A stretch of 64,000 bases of DNA, from contig NZ_CP134227.1 of NCBI RefSeq assembly GCF_031656915.1, positions 2,728,001 through 2,792,000 on the forward strand, read 5' to 3'. This DNA comes from Nocardioides marmorisolisilvae (lineage in GTDB: Bacteria; Actinomycetota; Actinomycetes; Propionibacteriales; Nocardioidaceae). The notes below the pieces were generated by a model, which did no database searches, was not told the DNA's origin, and worked only from the letters and a program-made list of their open reading frames with translations. A program made the translations under genes and the position numbers. Shown in pieces: positions 16,477 to 24,435 of the stretch; the stretch's first letter is position 1, and each line of letters starts with the position of its first letter.

Positions 16477-17670
16477 ATGTCCTCTCCCCATGGCGTGAGC
16501 ACCGAGGTCGGGCGGCTCCGCACCGTGATGCTGCACCGACCCGGCCCCGAGCTGCGCCGGCTCACCCCGCGCAACAACGACCGTCTCCTCTTCGACGGCA
16601 TCCCCTGGGTGGCTCGCGCGCAGGACGAGCACGACGCGTTCGCCGAGGCGCTGCGGGGACGTGGGGTGGAGGTCCTCTACCTGACCGACCTGCTCGTGGA
16701 GACCCTGGCCGCGGAGTCTGCCCGCGAACACGCCATCGAGGCGGCGCTCACGTCTCTGCACCTGGGCGAGACGCTGCGCGGCTACCTGCGTCAGGCCCTC
16801 GCCGAGCTCGCCCCCGATGCGCTCAAGGACGTGCTCACCGCAGGGTTGCGCAACGACGAGGTCCGCGGCGGCACCGGCCTGGTGACCAGCTTGCTGGCCC
16901 ACGACGACTTCCTGATCGACCCGCTCCCCAACCTTCTGTTCACCCGGGACTCCAGCGTGTGGATCGGTGACCGGGTGGCGGTCACGTCCCTGGCGATGCC
17001 CGCGCGCGCCCGGGAGACCCAGCTGACCGAGCTGATCTACGCCGAGCATCCCCGCTTCGCCGGCACCCCGCAGCTGCACGGCTGGCGGCACGAGCACGTC
17101 GAGGGCGGCGACGTGCTGCTGCTCTCGCCCGGTGTCCTCGCCGTCGGCGTGGGCGAGCGTACGACGGCAGCCGGCGTGGAGCGGCTCGCCCGGCAGGTGT
17201 TCGGCGCCGAACTCGCGCACACGGTGCTCGCCGTACCGATCGCGCAGGAGCGGGCGACGATGCACCTCGACACGGTGTGCACGATGGTCGACGTCGACAA
17301 GATCGTGATGTATCCGAACGTCGCCGACCAGTTGCGGGCGCTGACCGTCACCCTGCGCGGCGACGACCTCGACGTGTCCGCGGCCGAGCCGTTCCTGGTG
17401 GCCGCGGCCAAGGCGATGGAGATCGACACCCTGCACCAGATCGACACCGGCCTCGACCCGGTCACCGCCGAGCGTGAGCAATGGGACGACGGCAACAACA
17501 CGCTCGCGATCGCACCCCGGGTGGCGGTCGCCTACGAGCGCAACGTGGAGACCAACGCCCGGCTCGAGGAGTCGGGCATCGAGGTCGTCGCGATCTCCGG
17601 CTCCGAGCTCGGCTCCGGGCGCGGCGGCCCGCGATGCATGTCCTGCCCGATCGCCCGCGACGAGGCCTGA
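16477..17670 (+). CDS. arcA: Arginine deiminase
   Basis: 397 residues. It hydrolyses arginine to citrulline and ammonia. Family residues are visible: the N-terminal [13 protein letters not shown], the [10 protein letters not shown] loop, the substrate-binding EGGDVLLLS, the catalytic His region ATMHLDTV, and the C-terminal [11 protein letters not shown] with the nucleophilic Cys at 387. The usual partner genes of the fermentative pathway (ornithine carbamoyltransferase, carbamate kinase, antiporter) are not next to it, so it may serve acid resistance or nitrogen use. ATG at 16477 is preferred to 16459 because the -10 hexamer lies between them. Confidence 0.92.
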   Translation: MSSPHGVSTEVGRLRTVMLHRPGPELRRLTPRNNDRLLFDGIPWVARAQDEHDAFAEALRGRGVEVLYLTDLLVETLAAESAREHAIEAALTSLHLGETLRGYLRQALAELAPDALKDVLTAGLRNDEVRGGTGLVTSLLAHDDFLIDPLPNLLFTRDSSVWIGDRVAVTSLAMPARARETQLTELIYAEHPRFAGTPQLHGWRHEHVEGGDVLLLSPGVLAVGVGERTTAAGVERLARQVFGAELAHTVLAVPIAQERATMHLDTVCTMVDVDKIVMYPNVADQLRALTVTLRGDDLDVSAAEPFLVAAAKAMEIDTLHQIDTGLDPVTAEREQWDDGNNTLAIAPRVAVAYERNVETNARLEESGIEVVAISGSELGSGRGGPRCMSCPIARDEA

Positions 17671-17865
17671 CCTCGCCGCGCCCCGAGGCACTCGGAGGGC
17701 GACCCGGGGGCTGCGATGCGGACGCGGGATACGCCTCAGAGAAGGGCCCTGGGAACGTGAGTGCCCGATCGACGTTGACGGGGGATGCAACATCGATCGG
17801 GCTCCGCTGAATCTAGTCCACCCTTCAACGAAAGACAACAGCGGGGGGCGGACCTCAGCGAGTTC

Positions 17866-18288
17866 TCAGGCGACTCGCTCCACCGCATCGAGCTGGGCCC
17901 GAACCGTCGTGCAGGAGCCGCTGGTCTCGACCCACCAGCCCGTGGTCAGCAAGTCGACGATCGCGAGCCCCCGCCCGCTCTGGTCGGTCGAGGCCGCGTG
18001 CCGCTTCCGGGGTGCGGTCCGGCCGCCACCGTCGGTCACGGCGATCTCCAGCGATCCGTCGGTGCAGGCCCAGTCGACGTCCACGGTGCCATCGGTCAGC
18101 GGTCGTGCGTGCCGGACGGCGTTGCCGACCAGCTCGGAGACCACCAACGCACAGTCGTCGAGGAACCCGACAGGCGCGCCGGTCGGGATCGCCCCGGCCA
18201 GCCAGTCGTCCAGCGCGTGGCGGGCGACACCGACGCTCTCTGCCGCGAAGGGCAGGCGCAGGTGCTGCGGTTCACAGCCGGCCGTCAT
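17866..18288 (-). CDS. RsbW-like ATP-binding protein (GHKL anti-sigma-type kinase)
   Basis: 140 residues with only a HATPase_c domain: DDCALVVSELVGNAVRHARP is the N-box helix with the Mg-binding Asn, IAVTDGGGR the G1 box and STDQSGRGLAIVDLL the G2/lid region. Stand-alone proteins of this type in actinobacteria are RsbW/SpoIIAB relatives that bind and phosphorylate anti-sigma antagonists; no sigma or STAS gene is adjacent. ATG at 18288 (MTAGCEPQHLRLPF) begins the domain naturally. The frame remains open upstream through a run of a 15-bp tandem repeat that would encode repeated FERWA, so a start at 18396 is possible but unlikely. Confidence 0.8.
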   Translation of the reverse strand: MTAGCEPQHLRLPFAAESVGVARHALDDWLAGAIPTGAPVGFLDDCALVVSELVGNAVRHARPLTDGTVDVDWACTDGSLEIAVTDGGGRTAPRKRHAASTDQSGRGLAIVDLLTTGWWVETSGSCTTVRAQLDAVERVA

Positions 18289-18315
18289 GTCTGCATGGTT
18301 CCCGGAGGCCCATCC

Positions 18316-18388
18316 CTCAAACGCCCAGCGCTCAAACGCCCAGCGCTCAAACGCCCAGCGCTCAAACGCCCAGCGCTCAAACGCCGAG
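18316..18388. repeat. 15-bp tandem repeat in the leader of the RsbW-like gene
   Basis: CTCAAACGCCCAGCG is repeated four times perfectly (18316-18330, 18331-18345, 18346-18360, 18361-18375), and a fifth degenerate unit follows (18376-18388). The array lies 28-100 bp upstream of the ATG at 18288 and 43 bp after the end of the GDPD gene. The unit length of five codons keeps all frames open. Tandem units of this kind can vary in number and act as spacing or binding sites. Confidence 0.85.
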
Positions 18389-18430
18389 CACACCATCCGC
18401 CGGCATCCGAGCAGGCGTCGGGTGCGGCGG

Positions 18431-19231
18431 CTAGGACGAGAACTCCGTCATCGTGTCCAGGTAGGACCGGGTCGCCAAGGGCCGGTCGGTGATCAGCGCC
18501 TCGGCACCGTGGCCGACGCAGCGCTCGATGTCCTCGTCGGAGTTCACCGTCCAGACGTGCAGCCGAGCGCCCGAGTTGGTGATCCTGCGGATCAGGTCGG
18601 GGTGTCGGCGCAGCAGCTCCATCCCCGGTCCGGCGATCCAGTCGGGCTCGGCCACCGGTCGTGCCCGCGCCCACTGCGTCGGGCTGTCCATCAAGAACAC
18701 CAGCCGGAGCCCAGCGGCCAGCCGGCGGATCCGTCGCAGCGCCACCCACGAGAAGCTCATCACCCGCACCGGTGAGTCCGCGTCGGCCCAGCCGAACTCG
18801 TCCACCAGGTCCACCAGCCGGCGCTCCACGAGACCGGCGTACCGGGTGGGGTGCTTGGTCTCGATCGCGAGCTCGATCCGGCGGGGGTACTCCCCGACCG
18901 TCTCGAGCAGCGTGCGCAGCGTGAGGACGCCGCCCAGGTGACGGTCCGGCAGCTCGGCCTCGTCATCGAGGTCGGCCCACGGGTGCTTCCAGCTCGCGAA
19001 GTCGAGCTCCTCGAGCTGGGCGAGCTCCATGTTGGAGACCAGGCTGTCGGTGGACGCCGTACGCCGAAGGTTGCGGTCGTGCACGCAGACCAGGTGCCCG
19101 TCGGCGGTCAGGCGTGCGTCGCACTCCAACGCGTCCGCGCCCTCGTCGAGTGCGGCGAGATAGGCGCCGAGCGTGTGCTCGGCGTTCGTGGCGCTCGACC
19201 CTCGATGGGCCACGACCTGCGGCCGCTGCAT
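18431..19231 (-). CDS. Glycerophosphodiester phosphodiesterase
   Basis: 266 residues of the GDPD TIM-barrel family, which hydrolyses glycerophosphodiesters to glycerol-3-phosphate and an alcohol. Signature residues are VAHRGSSATNAEHTLGAY (catalytic His-Arg), DALECDARLTADGHLVCVHD (metal-binding Glu-Asp and catalytic His), the Glu-Lys in LAIETKHP, and VWTVNSDEDI near the end. No signal peptide is present, so the enzyme is probably cytoplasmic. ATG at 19231 fits the domain start. The upstream response regulator gene ends 47 bp away on the same strand. Confidence 0.9.
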   Translation of the reverse strand: MQRPQVVAHRGSSATNAEHTLGAYLAALDEGADALECDARLTADGHLVCVHDRNLRRTASTDSLVSNMELAQLEELDFASWKHPWADLDDEAELPDRHLGGVLTLRTLLETVGEYPRRIELAIETKHPTRYAGLVERRLVDLVDEFGWADADSPVRVMSFSWVALRRIRRLAAGLRLVFLMDSPTQWARARPVAEPDWIAGPGMELLRRHPDLIRRITNSGARLHVWTVNSDEDIERCVGHGAEALITDRPLATRSYLDTMTEFSS

Positions 19232-19278
19232 GAGGTCATCGTCGCAGACCGGCCGCTGCCCCGACCGGGTGGGCCGAG

Positions 19279-19953
19279 CTAGCCGGACCCGCCGGGAACG
19301 ACGACCCCGTGGTCGAACGCGTAGACGATCGCGGCCGCCCGGTCGCGCAGGCCGAGCTTGGTGAAGATCCGTCCGACGTGGCTCTTCACGGTCAGCTCGG
19401 AGATCACCAGCCGCTCGGCGATCTCCTGGTTGCTCCAGCCGCTGCCGATCGCGCGGAGCACCTCGAGCTCCCGGTCGGTCAGCGCCTCGACGGGACCGGT
19501 GGCCGGCGACGGGTGCGCGCGGCGATAGCGGCTGAGCACCCGCGCGGTCACCGCCGGGTCCAGCCACGATCCACCCGCTGCCACGGTCCGCACCGCCCGG
19601 GCGAGGTCGTCGGCCGAGGAGTCCTTGAGCAGGAACCCCGCTGCGCCGGCGCGCAGCGCCCCTGACAGCAGCTCGTCGTCATCGAAGGTGGTAAGCACCA
19701 GGACCGGCGGGTTCGACTCCTGCACCCGCAGCGCCCGGGTCGCCTCGATGCCGTCGGTACGCCGCATCCGCAGGTCCATCACCACGACGTCCGGCCGGTG
19801 GCTGGCGACGGCGTCGGGGACCTCGTCGCCGTCCGCGCACTCGGCGACGATCTCGAACCCGTCCCGGCGGCGCAGGATCCGGCGCAGCCCGGACCGGACC
19901 AGCTCCTGGTCGTCGACCAGCAGCACCCGCACCTCCTCGGGCTGTGCGCTCAT
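19279..19953 (-). CDS. NarL/FixJ-type response regulator
   Basis: 224 residues. The receiver domain has the acidic pair in LLVDDQELVR, the phosphoacceptor D60 in VVVMDLRM, Thr in VLTTFDDDE and Lys in LLKDSS. The C-terminal LuxR-type HTH is LTDRELEVLRAIGSGWSNQE followed by LVISELTVKSHVGRIFTKLG. It is a DNA-binding transcription regulator. The ATG overlaps the stop of the upstream histidine kinase gene by four bases (ATGA), so the two form a translationally coupled two-component pair. A palindrome upstream of the kinase gene (21230-21245) may be its binding site. Confidence 0.93.
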   Translation of the reverse strand: MSAQPEEVRVLLVDDQELVRSGLRRILRRRDGFEIVAECADGDEVPDAVASHRPDVVVMDLRMRRTDGIEATRALRVQESNPPVLVLTTFDDDELLSGALRAGAAGFLLKDSSADDLARAVRTVAAGGSWLDPAVTARVLSRYRRAHPSPATGPVEALTDRELEVLRAIGSGWSNQEIAERLVISELTVKSHVGRIFTKLGLRDRAAAIVYAFDHGVVVPGGSG

Positions 19954-21206
19954 GTCGCGATCCTGCGCAACGTGCACCCGCTCTCGCCGGCCAACGGGAG
20001 CCGGACGTCGACCAGCCAGCCGTCGCCGTCGGGGCCGACCATGATCGTGGCGCCCAGCCCTGTGGCCCGCGCCGTCATGCCAGGCACGCCCGACCCGCCC
20101 GGTCCCGTGCGGTGTCGACTCCCGTCCAGCGAGTTCCGCACGCTCAGCCGGCCCTCACGGGGGCGCAGGTCCAGGCGGACCGACGCCGTCGACCCAGGGG
20201 CGTGCTTGGCCACGTTCGACAGCGCCTCCTGGACGATCCGGTAGAGGCCGAGCCCGGCACCGGACGGCAGCGCGGTCGAGTCACCGGCGGCGTCGTACCG
20301 CACGTCGAGGCCGGCAGCGCGGAAGTCGGCCACCAGTCCCGCGATGTCGGCGACGCCGGGGAGTGGTCGGGTCGGCGTCGGGTCCGCGGTCATGCTGCTG
20401 ACCGTCCGGCGGATGTCGGCCATCGCGGCCCGGCCGATCCGCTCGGCGTCGTCGAGGGCGTCGAGCGCGTCGGGGACGTCCCCATCCCGCAGGGCGTGCC
20501 GGGCCCCGGCCAGGTGGAGCAGCGTGACACTGAGCGAGTGCGCGACGAGGTCGTGGATCTCCCGCGCGATCCGCTCCCGCTCGGCCAAGGTGGCGCGCGT
20601 GCGCTCACCGGCCCGGGCTTCGCGCTCGGCGGTCAGCTGGTGCATCTGCCAGCGCAGCATGAAGCCCACGGCAAGACCCAGGTCGACCTCGAGCGCGTAG
20701 AGGCCGGTGCTCGACAGGTCGCCCGTCCCGCCGGCGACCACCAGCACCACCAGCGACAGCACGTAGACCACCAGCCCGGGCACCACCCCGTCCCGACCGG
20801 TGACCACGGCGGCCAGGATCATCAGCAGCACCGGTGCGGTGTCGGCCGGACCGGCGACGTGAACGGGGTTCGCGAGCAGCCACGCGGTCGCCCCGAGGAC
20901 CAGCGGCGCGTCGAACCAGCAGCCGAGCCGGGTGGGGTAGGTGAACGGGATCGCCTGCCCGGCGAGCACCAGCAGCAGGGTCGTCGCGATGGCCTGCGGA
21001 GGCAGCAGTGCATCACGCTGGGCCAGCGACACGAGCACCGCGATGATCTCGCCCACCGCCGACACCACCGGGATCCACCAGGGGTAGGCGAGGCCACGGA
21101 CGGCCAGCTTGGCGTCCACGATGCTTCGGACGCTCCGGACCGTGCGCAGCGCGAGCACACCGGGGGACATGAGCAGCAGCGTAGGCAGGATCGCCGTCGC
21201 CGGCAT
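19950..21206 (-). CDS. Sensor histidine kinase, HisKA_3/NarX type
   Basis: 418 residues. About six membrane helices occupy the first 200 residues with no large extracellular loop. Then comes a coiled linker (AEREARAGERTRATLAERER) and the dimerisation domain with the phosphoacceptor His in IAREIHDLVAHSLS. The catalytic ATPase part has the N-box LGLYRIVQEALSNVAKHAPG and the glycine motif GPGGSGVPGMTARA. The start ATG at 21206 places the first membrane helix right after the N terminus. It phosphorylates the overlapping downstream response regulator. The membrane layout suggests sensing of an envelope or lipid signal; antibiotic- or cell-wall-stress sensors often look like this. Confidence 0.9.
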   Translation of the reverse strand: MPATAILPTLLLMSPGVLALRTVRSVRSIVDAKLAVRGLAYPWWIPVVSAVGEIIAVLVSLAQRDALLPPQAIATTLLLVLAGQAIPFTYPTRLGCWFDAPLVLGATAWLLANPVHVAGPADTAPVLLMILAAVVTGRDGVVPGLVVYVLSLVVLVVAGGTGDLSSTGLYALEVDLGLAVGFMLRWQMHQLTAEREARAGERTRATLAERERIAREIHDLVAHSLSVTLLHLAGARHALRDGDVPDALDALDDAERIGRAAMADIRRTVSSMTADPTPTRPLPGVADIAGLVADFRAAGLDVRYDAAGDSTALPSGAGLGLYRIVQEALSNVAKHAPGSTASVRLDLRPREGRLSVRNSLDGSRHRTGPGGSGVPGMTARATGLGATIMVGPDGDGWLVDVRLPLAGESGCTLRRIAT

Positions 21207-21229
21207 CCGGCCACGGGAGGTGGGCGGGC

Positions 21230-21245
21230 TCCTACCCTGGTAGGA
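21230..21245. promoter_or_regulatory. Palindrome upstream of the two-component operon
   Basis: TCCTACC-CT-GGTAGGA is a perfect inverted repeat 24 bp upstream of the kinase start codon, in the region shared with the divergent gene at 21338. Dyads of this form commonly serve NarL-type regulators that control their own operon. The assignment is inference. Confidence 0.5.
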
Positions 21246-21337
21246 CACAGGTTGGGTACTCCCGTGCGATGCCCGACGTACTCGATGGCTCGTAGCGTCG
21301 GCGACAACGGTCAACGACGACCCACAGGAGGCCCGAG

Positions 21338-21652
21338 ATGAGCTGGGAAGAGACCCACCGCCGGTGGACCGCACTGCGCGAGGTCGCGGCCACCGCCGCG
21401 TTCACCCGCGACGGCGAGCTGCCCTGGAACGACCAGTACGCCGAGATCTTCGGCGACCGGGACGGACTGCTCACGGCGTTGCGCCACCGCTGGAACCAGA
21501 CCATGCAGACCCAGCTTGACTCGCACCTGACGGCCGGGCAGATCGAGGACCGCCGCCGGGATCTGATCCGGGAGAACGCCGGCGTGCTGCGCATCCTGCG
21601 GCGGTACGGCGTGACTGCACGCGGTGAGGAGCGGATCCGTGCCAGCGCCTGA
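21338..21652 (+). CDS. Small conserved-looking protein of unknown function
   Basis: 104 residues, soluble, helical and rich in Arg, Glu and Trp, with the segment ELPWNDQYAEIFGDRDGLLT in the middle and REVAATAAFTRDG near the start. No known domain is recognised. It is supported as a real gene by an excellent AGGAGG ribosome binding site 7 nt before the ATG (21325-21330) and by codon use like its neighbours. Its last 14 bases overlap the start of the cytochrome P450 gene, so it may be a partner of the P450 or simply co-transcribed. Confidence 0.7.
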   Translation: MSWEETHRRWTALREVAATAAFTRDGELPWNDQYAEIFGDRDGLLTALRHRWNQTMQTQLDSHLTAGQIEDRRRDLIRENAGVLRILRRYGVTARGEERIRASA

Positions 21653-23030
21653 CCCGTTCGCCCTCCCGGTGCCGGTCCCCACCGGCAACCCCCTGCGGTC
21701 ACGGGCGACCTGGCTGCTCTCCCATGGACTCGCCCGCCGGCTGCTGCTACGTGAGGCGGCACGCGGCGACCTTCTTGCCGGATTGGCGATGGACCCGGCG
21801 CTCCGGGCGGACCCCTTCGCCGGCTACGAGGAGCTGCGACGCCGGGGACCGATGACGACGACCAGGCTGGCCGCGGGCACGGTCGACCACGCGGTCGCCG
21901 ACGCCGTGCTGCGCAGTGAGGACTTCGGCGTCGCGGGCGGCCACGGCGAGCTTCCCCGCCCACTGCAGTGGCTGCTGGCACGGGTCTTCGACAATCGCGC
22001 GACAGGACCGGTCGACCCGCCGTCGATGCTGGCGCTCGACCCACCCGAGCACACCCGGCAGCGCAAGCTGGTCTCCCGTGCCTTCACCGCACGCAAGGTC
22101 GGCGGCCTCGAGGACACCATCGCCACCGTGGCGGCACGACTCGTCGACGAGCTGGCCGCCGGACCCGAGCGGGTCGACCTGGTGGACAGGTTCGCCTCCC
22201 GGTTGCCGCTGGTGGTGATCGCCGAGCTGCTCGGCGTACCCGAGGAGGACCACGATCGGCTGCTCGCCTGGAGCAACATCGCTGCCCAGTCCCTCGACCC
22301 CGGGCTGTCCTGGGCCGAGTTCCGACGCATCGAGCTGGCCATCCGCCGGCTGCACGTCTGGTTCGACGCCCATGTCGAGCGACTGCGCAAGCATCCCGGC
22401 GACGACCTGCTCAGCCGGCTGGCCACGCTCGATGGTCCCGACCGCCCCACCGAGGACGAGCTCAAGGCGACCGGGCTGCTCGTGCTGGGGGCTGGCTTCG
22501 AGACCACGGTCAACCTGATCGGAAACGCGGTGGCGCTCTTCGACTCCCACCCCGACCAGCTCGCGGTGCTGCGCGACGACCCGGGTCTGTGGCCCCGGGC
22601 CGTGGACGAGGTGCTGCGGTTCGACTCTCCCGTTCAGATCACCCTGCGCCAGGCCCATCGCGACACCGAGGTCGCCGGGGTCCGGGTCGCCGGCGGCACC
22701 GCCGTACTGACCTTCCTCGGTGGCGCCAACCGCGACCCGGCCGTCTTCGCGGACCCGCAGCGCTTCGACGTCACGCGCGGCAACGCCGACCAGCACCTGT
22801 CGTTCTCGGCCGGTGTGCACTACTGCCTCGGCGCCAGCCTGGCCAGGCTCGAGACGAAGGTCGCACTCCATACTCTCTACGACAGGTTCCCCGACCTGCG
22901 GGTCGACGGCCCACCGGTACGCCGGGGCACCCGGGTGCTGCGCGGCTACGAACACCTGCCGATCGTGCTCGGCGACGCTGCGGGGCGTCCGACCACTCAG
23001 CCGGCGAGCACGCCCTCGAGTCGCGCGTAG
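21639..23030 (+). CDS. Cytochrome P450
   Basis: 463 residues of the soluble bacterial class I P450 type. Landmarks are the C-helix LALDPPEHTRQRKLVSRAF, the I-helix oxygen-activation motif GAGFETT, the K-helix DEVLRFDSP with the Glu-x-x-Arg pair, and the heme-binding loop FSAGVHYCLGASLAR with the axial Cys. It oxidises an unknown substrate with electrons from a ferredoxin not encoded here. GTG at 21639 is preferred because GAGGAG lies 7 nt upstream; GTG at 21624 is an alternative. The gene overlaps the small protein gene upstream and runs 34 bp into the end of the convergent SRPBCC gene. Confidence 0.93.
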   Translation: MPAPDPFALPVPVPTGNPLRSRATWLLSHGLARRLLLREAARGDLLAGLAMDPALRADPFAGYEELRRRGPMTTTRLAAGTVDHAVADAVLRSEDFGVAGGHGELPRPLQWLLARVFDNRATGPVDPPSMLALDPPEHTRQRKLVSRAFTARKVGGLEDTIATVAARLVDELAAGPERVDLVDRFASRLPLVVIAELLGVPEEDHDRLLAWSNIAAQSLDPGLSWAEFRRIELAIRRLHVWFDAHVERLRKHPGDDLLSRLATLDGPDRPTEDELKATGLLVLGAGFETTVNLIGNAVALFDSHPDQLAVLRDDPGLWPRAVDEVLRFDSPVQITLRQAHRDTEVAGVRVAGGTAVLTFLGGANRDPAVFADPQRFDVTRGNADQHLSFSAGVHYCLGASLARLETKVALHTLYDRFPDLRVDGPPVRRGTRVLRGYEHLPIVLGDAAGRPTTQPASTPSSRA

Positions 23031-23980
23031 CTCGTCTCCATCCCGTCGACCATGCCGGTGCCGAGAACGATGTCGCGGGTCGTGGCGTCGGGGTAGGTGA
23101 TCAGCAGGGAGAGCAGGGTGCCGCCATCGACGGGGGTCAGGGTCAGCTCGTTGACCGTGCTGGGGGCGTCCTCGGGGATCCCGTCGCCGTACATCCGCTC
23201 GGTGGTCACCGCGCGGTGCGGTGCCGAGACCTCGAGCAGCTCACCGGTGGAGCCGAAGCTGGTGCCGCCGTCGTCCTGCTGCCACACGTAGCGGTAGACC
23301 TGCCCGACCTCGCTCGCCACCTCGCAGGTCGGCATCGACCAACCGTCCGGGCCGAGCAGCCACTGCGTCAGCAGCGTCGGGTCGTGATGGGCCGACCAGA
23401 CCTGCTCGACGCTGCCTCGGATGACCCGGGAGACCCGGACCGTCGTGTCGGAGAGCACCTGTGCGGCGGCCGGCAGATCCGCGGCGAAGCTGCGCAGGTC
23501 CTCGAGCACGCCGTCGATCTGCCCCATGGCCTGACGCATGCCCTCCTCCATGCCCATCTCCACCAGCTGCGCGAGCTCCTCGACGGTGTTGAAGTACGTC
23601 GTGGTCGTCACCCGCGACCCGGACCCGGTCGCCTCGAAGGAGAAGACCATCCGCATCGATGGCATCTCGGTGTTCGGCGTCCCGTCCGGGTGGCAGAAGC
23701 CGTCGCGGACCTCGAAGGAGTACGGCGCCTTGACGTCCAGGAACTCCCAGTAGCCACGGGAGACCTCACCCTCGGGACCGACCATCGCGTACGCGGACCG
23801 GCCGCCGGGGAGCATGTCGTGCCGGGTGAAGGTCGCCGGGTAGGACGGCGGCCCCCAGAACCGCTCGAGCTGGCGGGGGTCGGCGTACGCATCCCACAGC
23901 CGCTGCAGCGGTGCGGCGAAGTCGGCGACGACCGTGAGGGTGAGCGCTTCGGGGTCCTTGTGGATCGAGGTGATGGGCAT
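22997..23980 (-). CDS. SRPBCC/AHSA1-type protein with two START-like domains
   Basis: 327 residues consisting of two Aha1-type (Bet-v1-like) domains in tandem. The first starts TLTVVADFAAPLQRLWDAYA with ERFWGPPSYPATF. The second starts VRVSRVIRGSVEQVWSAHHD with TQWLLGPDGWSMP. Single-domain AHSA1 proteins of about 150 residues are the usual form; a double one is a fusion or duplication. These hydrophobic-cavity proteins are normally encoded with an ArsR repressor, as here (24 bp upstream). The ligand is unknown. The gene is convergent with the P450 and their 3' ends overlap. Confidence 0.85.
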   Translation of the reverse strand: MPITSIHKDPEALTLTVVADFAAPLQRLWDAYADPRQLERFWGPPSYPATFTRHDMLPGGRSAYAMVGPEGEVSRGYWEFLDVKAPYSFEVRDGFCHPDGTPNTEMPSMRMVFSFEATGSGSRVTTTTYFNTVEELAQLVEMGMEEGMRQAMGQIDGVLEDLRSFAADLPAAAQVLSDTTVRVSRVIRGSVEQVWSAHHDPTLLTQWLLGPDGWSMPTCEVASEVGQVYRYVWQQDDGGTSFGSTGELLEVSAPHRAVTTERMYGDGIPEDAPSTVNELTLTPVDGGTLLSLLITYPDATTRDIVLGTGMVDGMETSYARLEGVLAG

Positions 23981-24004
23981 CGGACGGTCCTCTCCAGTGG
24001 TGGG

Positions 24005-24364
24005 TCAGTGCTCTTCGTGCTCGTGGTGCTCGTCGTCGGCGAGCAGGGCGTCGAGGCGGGCGACCCGGGACCGCCAGAGTTGCTCGAAGGTGTCCAGCAG
24101 TGCCTGGGCGCGCCTGATCGCTTCCGGGTTGCCCCGGACGAGCCGCTCGCGGCCGTGCGGTTGCTTGGTCACCAGCCCCGCCCTCTCCAGCACCGCCACG
24201 TGCTTCTGCACCGCCGCGAACGACATGGCGTAGTCCTCGGCGAGCTGCGAGACCGACTCCTCCCCGACGAGCGTGCGACGGACGATGTCGCGGCGGGTCG
24301 CGTCGGCGAGGGCCCGGAAGATCCGGTCCACCTCGGCGTCGGTGATCTCGCTATCTACAACCAT
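24005..24364 (-). CDS. ArsR-family transcriptional repressor
   Basis: 119 residues: winged helix-turn-helix with IFRALADATRRDIVRRTL, the recognition region SVSQLAEDYAMSFAAVQKHV and wing AGLVTKQPHGRERLVRGNPE. It lacks the Cys metal-binding motif of arsenic or zinc sensors, as expected for the SRPBCC-linked subgroup. A His/Glu-rich tail (DDEHHEHEEH) closes the protein and might bind metal. The ATG at 24364 is inside a long palindrome that is probably its own operator, so it is likely autoregulated together with the downstream SRPBCC gene. Confidence 0.9.
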   Translation of the reverse strand: MVVDSEITDAEVDRIFRALADATRRDIVRRTLVGEESVSQLAEDYAMSFAAVQKHVAVLERAGLVTKQPHGRERLVRGNPEAIRRAQALLDTFEQLWRSRVARLDALLADDEHHEHEEH

Positions 24365-24376
24365 TTGGTTGTAGAT
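24353..24376. promoter_or_regulatory. Long palindromic operator overlapping the ArsR start codon
   Basis: ATCTACAACCA (24353-24363) and TGGTTGTAGAT (24366-24376) are exact reverse complements separated by TT. The ArsR ATG lies at 24362-24364, so half of the site is coding sequence. The 11-bp arms and central position match how SRPBCC-linked ArsR repressors act on their own promoter. The site also lies 60 bp from the end of the AAA ATPase gene. Confidence 0.75.
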
Positions 24377-24435
24377 TAGGCCGCGCCGAAGACGACGTCA
24401 AGAGGCGGGCGCTGGTGGATCCGCCGAGGGCGAGC

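Noticed and set aside
18316-18388. Tandem 15-bp repeat considered as a CRISPR array
   Set aside because: The units are directly adjacent with no spacers, are only 15 bp long, and no cas gene is in the window.
18289-18396. N-terminal extension of the RsbW-like protein through the tandem repeat (FERWA repeats)
   Set aside because: The ATPase domain starts right after ATG 18288 and family members lack such an extension. The open frame is explained by the 15-bp unit.
19700-19735. T-arm-like sequence GCGGGTTCGACTCCTGCACC suggesting a tRNA gene
   Set aside because: It lies in the receiver domain of the response regulator in the correct reading frame, and no acceptor stem or anticodon arm can be formed around it.
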